From Acetobacter farinalis (lineage in GTDB: Bacteria > Pseudomonadota > Alphaproteobacteria > Acetobacterales > Acetobacteraceae): 58,082 nucleotides of DNA. The stretch lies in assembly GCF_011516935.1 (NCBI RefSeq), contig NZ_WOTF01000013.1, positions 1 through 58,082 on the forward strand, written 5' to 3'. The position numbers were made by a program, and so were the translations under genes. This document shows, piece by piece, positions 57,984-58,082 of this stretch (position 1 is its first letter; each line of letters opens with the position of its first letter). The notes below the pieces were generated by a model. That model searched no databases. It was not told the DNA's origin and worked only from the letters and a program-made list of their open reading frames with translations.

Positions 57984-58082
57984 TCAGTTAAGCAGTATGA
58001 TGATTGAGGCGAACTGCACCGCAGCGAGGAAGGTTGATTTAAGCTTGTCGTAGCGGGTTGCGATCGCGCGGAACTGTTTGAG
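57984..58082 (-). mobile_element. IS5-family transposase, C-terminal end (truncated by window edge)
   Basis: On the minus strand a frame enters from the right edge and encodes 32 residues: LKQFRAIATRYDKLKSTFLA followed by AVQFASIIILLN and a stop. This is the conserved C-terminus of IS427/IS1031-like IS5 transposases common in acetic acid bacteria. The end of the element should lie within a few dozen bases to the left, near 57940-57980, but I cannot define its inverted repeat. Confidence 0.88.

Overview
The window looks like a chromosomal stretch of an acetic acid bacterium or a close relative (Alphaproteobacteria, Acetobacteraceae). The reasons are the high-GC coding style, the gene families present, the many TonB-dependent receptors (TBDRs), and an IS5-family transposase end at the right border. 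The family assignment is inference from protein style, not from a marker gene. No rRNA, tRNA, CRISPR array or phage was seen.

Layout. 1-5.6 kb: the tail of an unidentified ORF, wrbA, an AT-rich multi-membrane-span protein that looks acquired, a LysR regulator divergent from a pirin (with a good operator between them), and a VIT1/CCC1-type metal transporter. 5.7-13.9 kb (minus strand): narGHJI, then a parvulin-type prolyl isomerase and an HPP-family membrane protein, forming a respiratory nitrate reductase operon with a candidate nitrite transporter. 14.1-14.9 kb: a DUF488 gene and a DUF2945 gene whose start codons overlap head to head. 14.9-22.9 kb (minus): a complete kdp system in the order small ORF-kdpF-A-B-C-D-E, with a divergent beta-barrel porin and a psiE-like gene (23.2-25.0 kb).

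25.1-46.7 kb is the most interesting part. It holds two large TBDRs, four penicillin-binding-fold serine hydrolases (one closely resembling the MurNAc-L-Ala amidase AmiE/YbbE), an S9 peptidase, a Tat-exported penicillin-acylase-family Ntn hydrolase, a DadA-like D-amino-acid dehydrogenase, a NagX/HGSNAT-like membrane protein, a LysR regulator and a Tat-exported NamZ (DUF1343) exo-N-acetylmuramidase. I read this as an outer-membrane and periplasmic system for scavenging peptidoglycan fragments (or other D-amino-acid/MurNAc-containing material). A 15-bp palindromic LysR-type box (TTAnCC-N3-GGTTAA, T-N11-A) occurs upstream of both TBDR genes, in each case exactly 97 bases before the start codon, and upstream of the dadA operon. 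A degenerate copy lies between lysR and namZ. This suggests one LysR regulon spanning about 20 kb.

46.8-54.0 kb: an RND tripartite efflux operon (pump, adaptor, NodT-type outer membrane lipoprotein) divergent from an AraC-type regulator, with three related 19-bp candidate operator copies between them. 54.1-58.1 kb: a medium-chain oxidoreductase divergent from an HxlR regulator, an SPFH/prohibitin-like membrane protein, a small hypothetical gene with its own terminator, an MlaC-family protein, and the truncated IS5-type transposase.

All calls rest on reading the sequence and on recalled family motifs; no database search was run.
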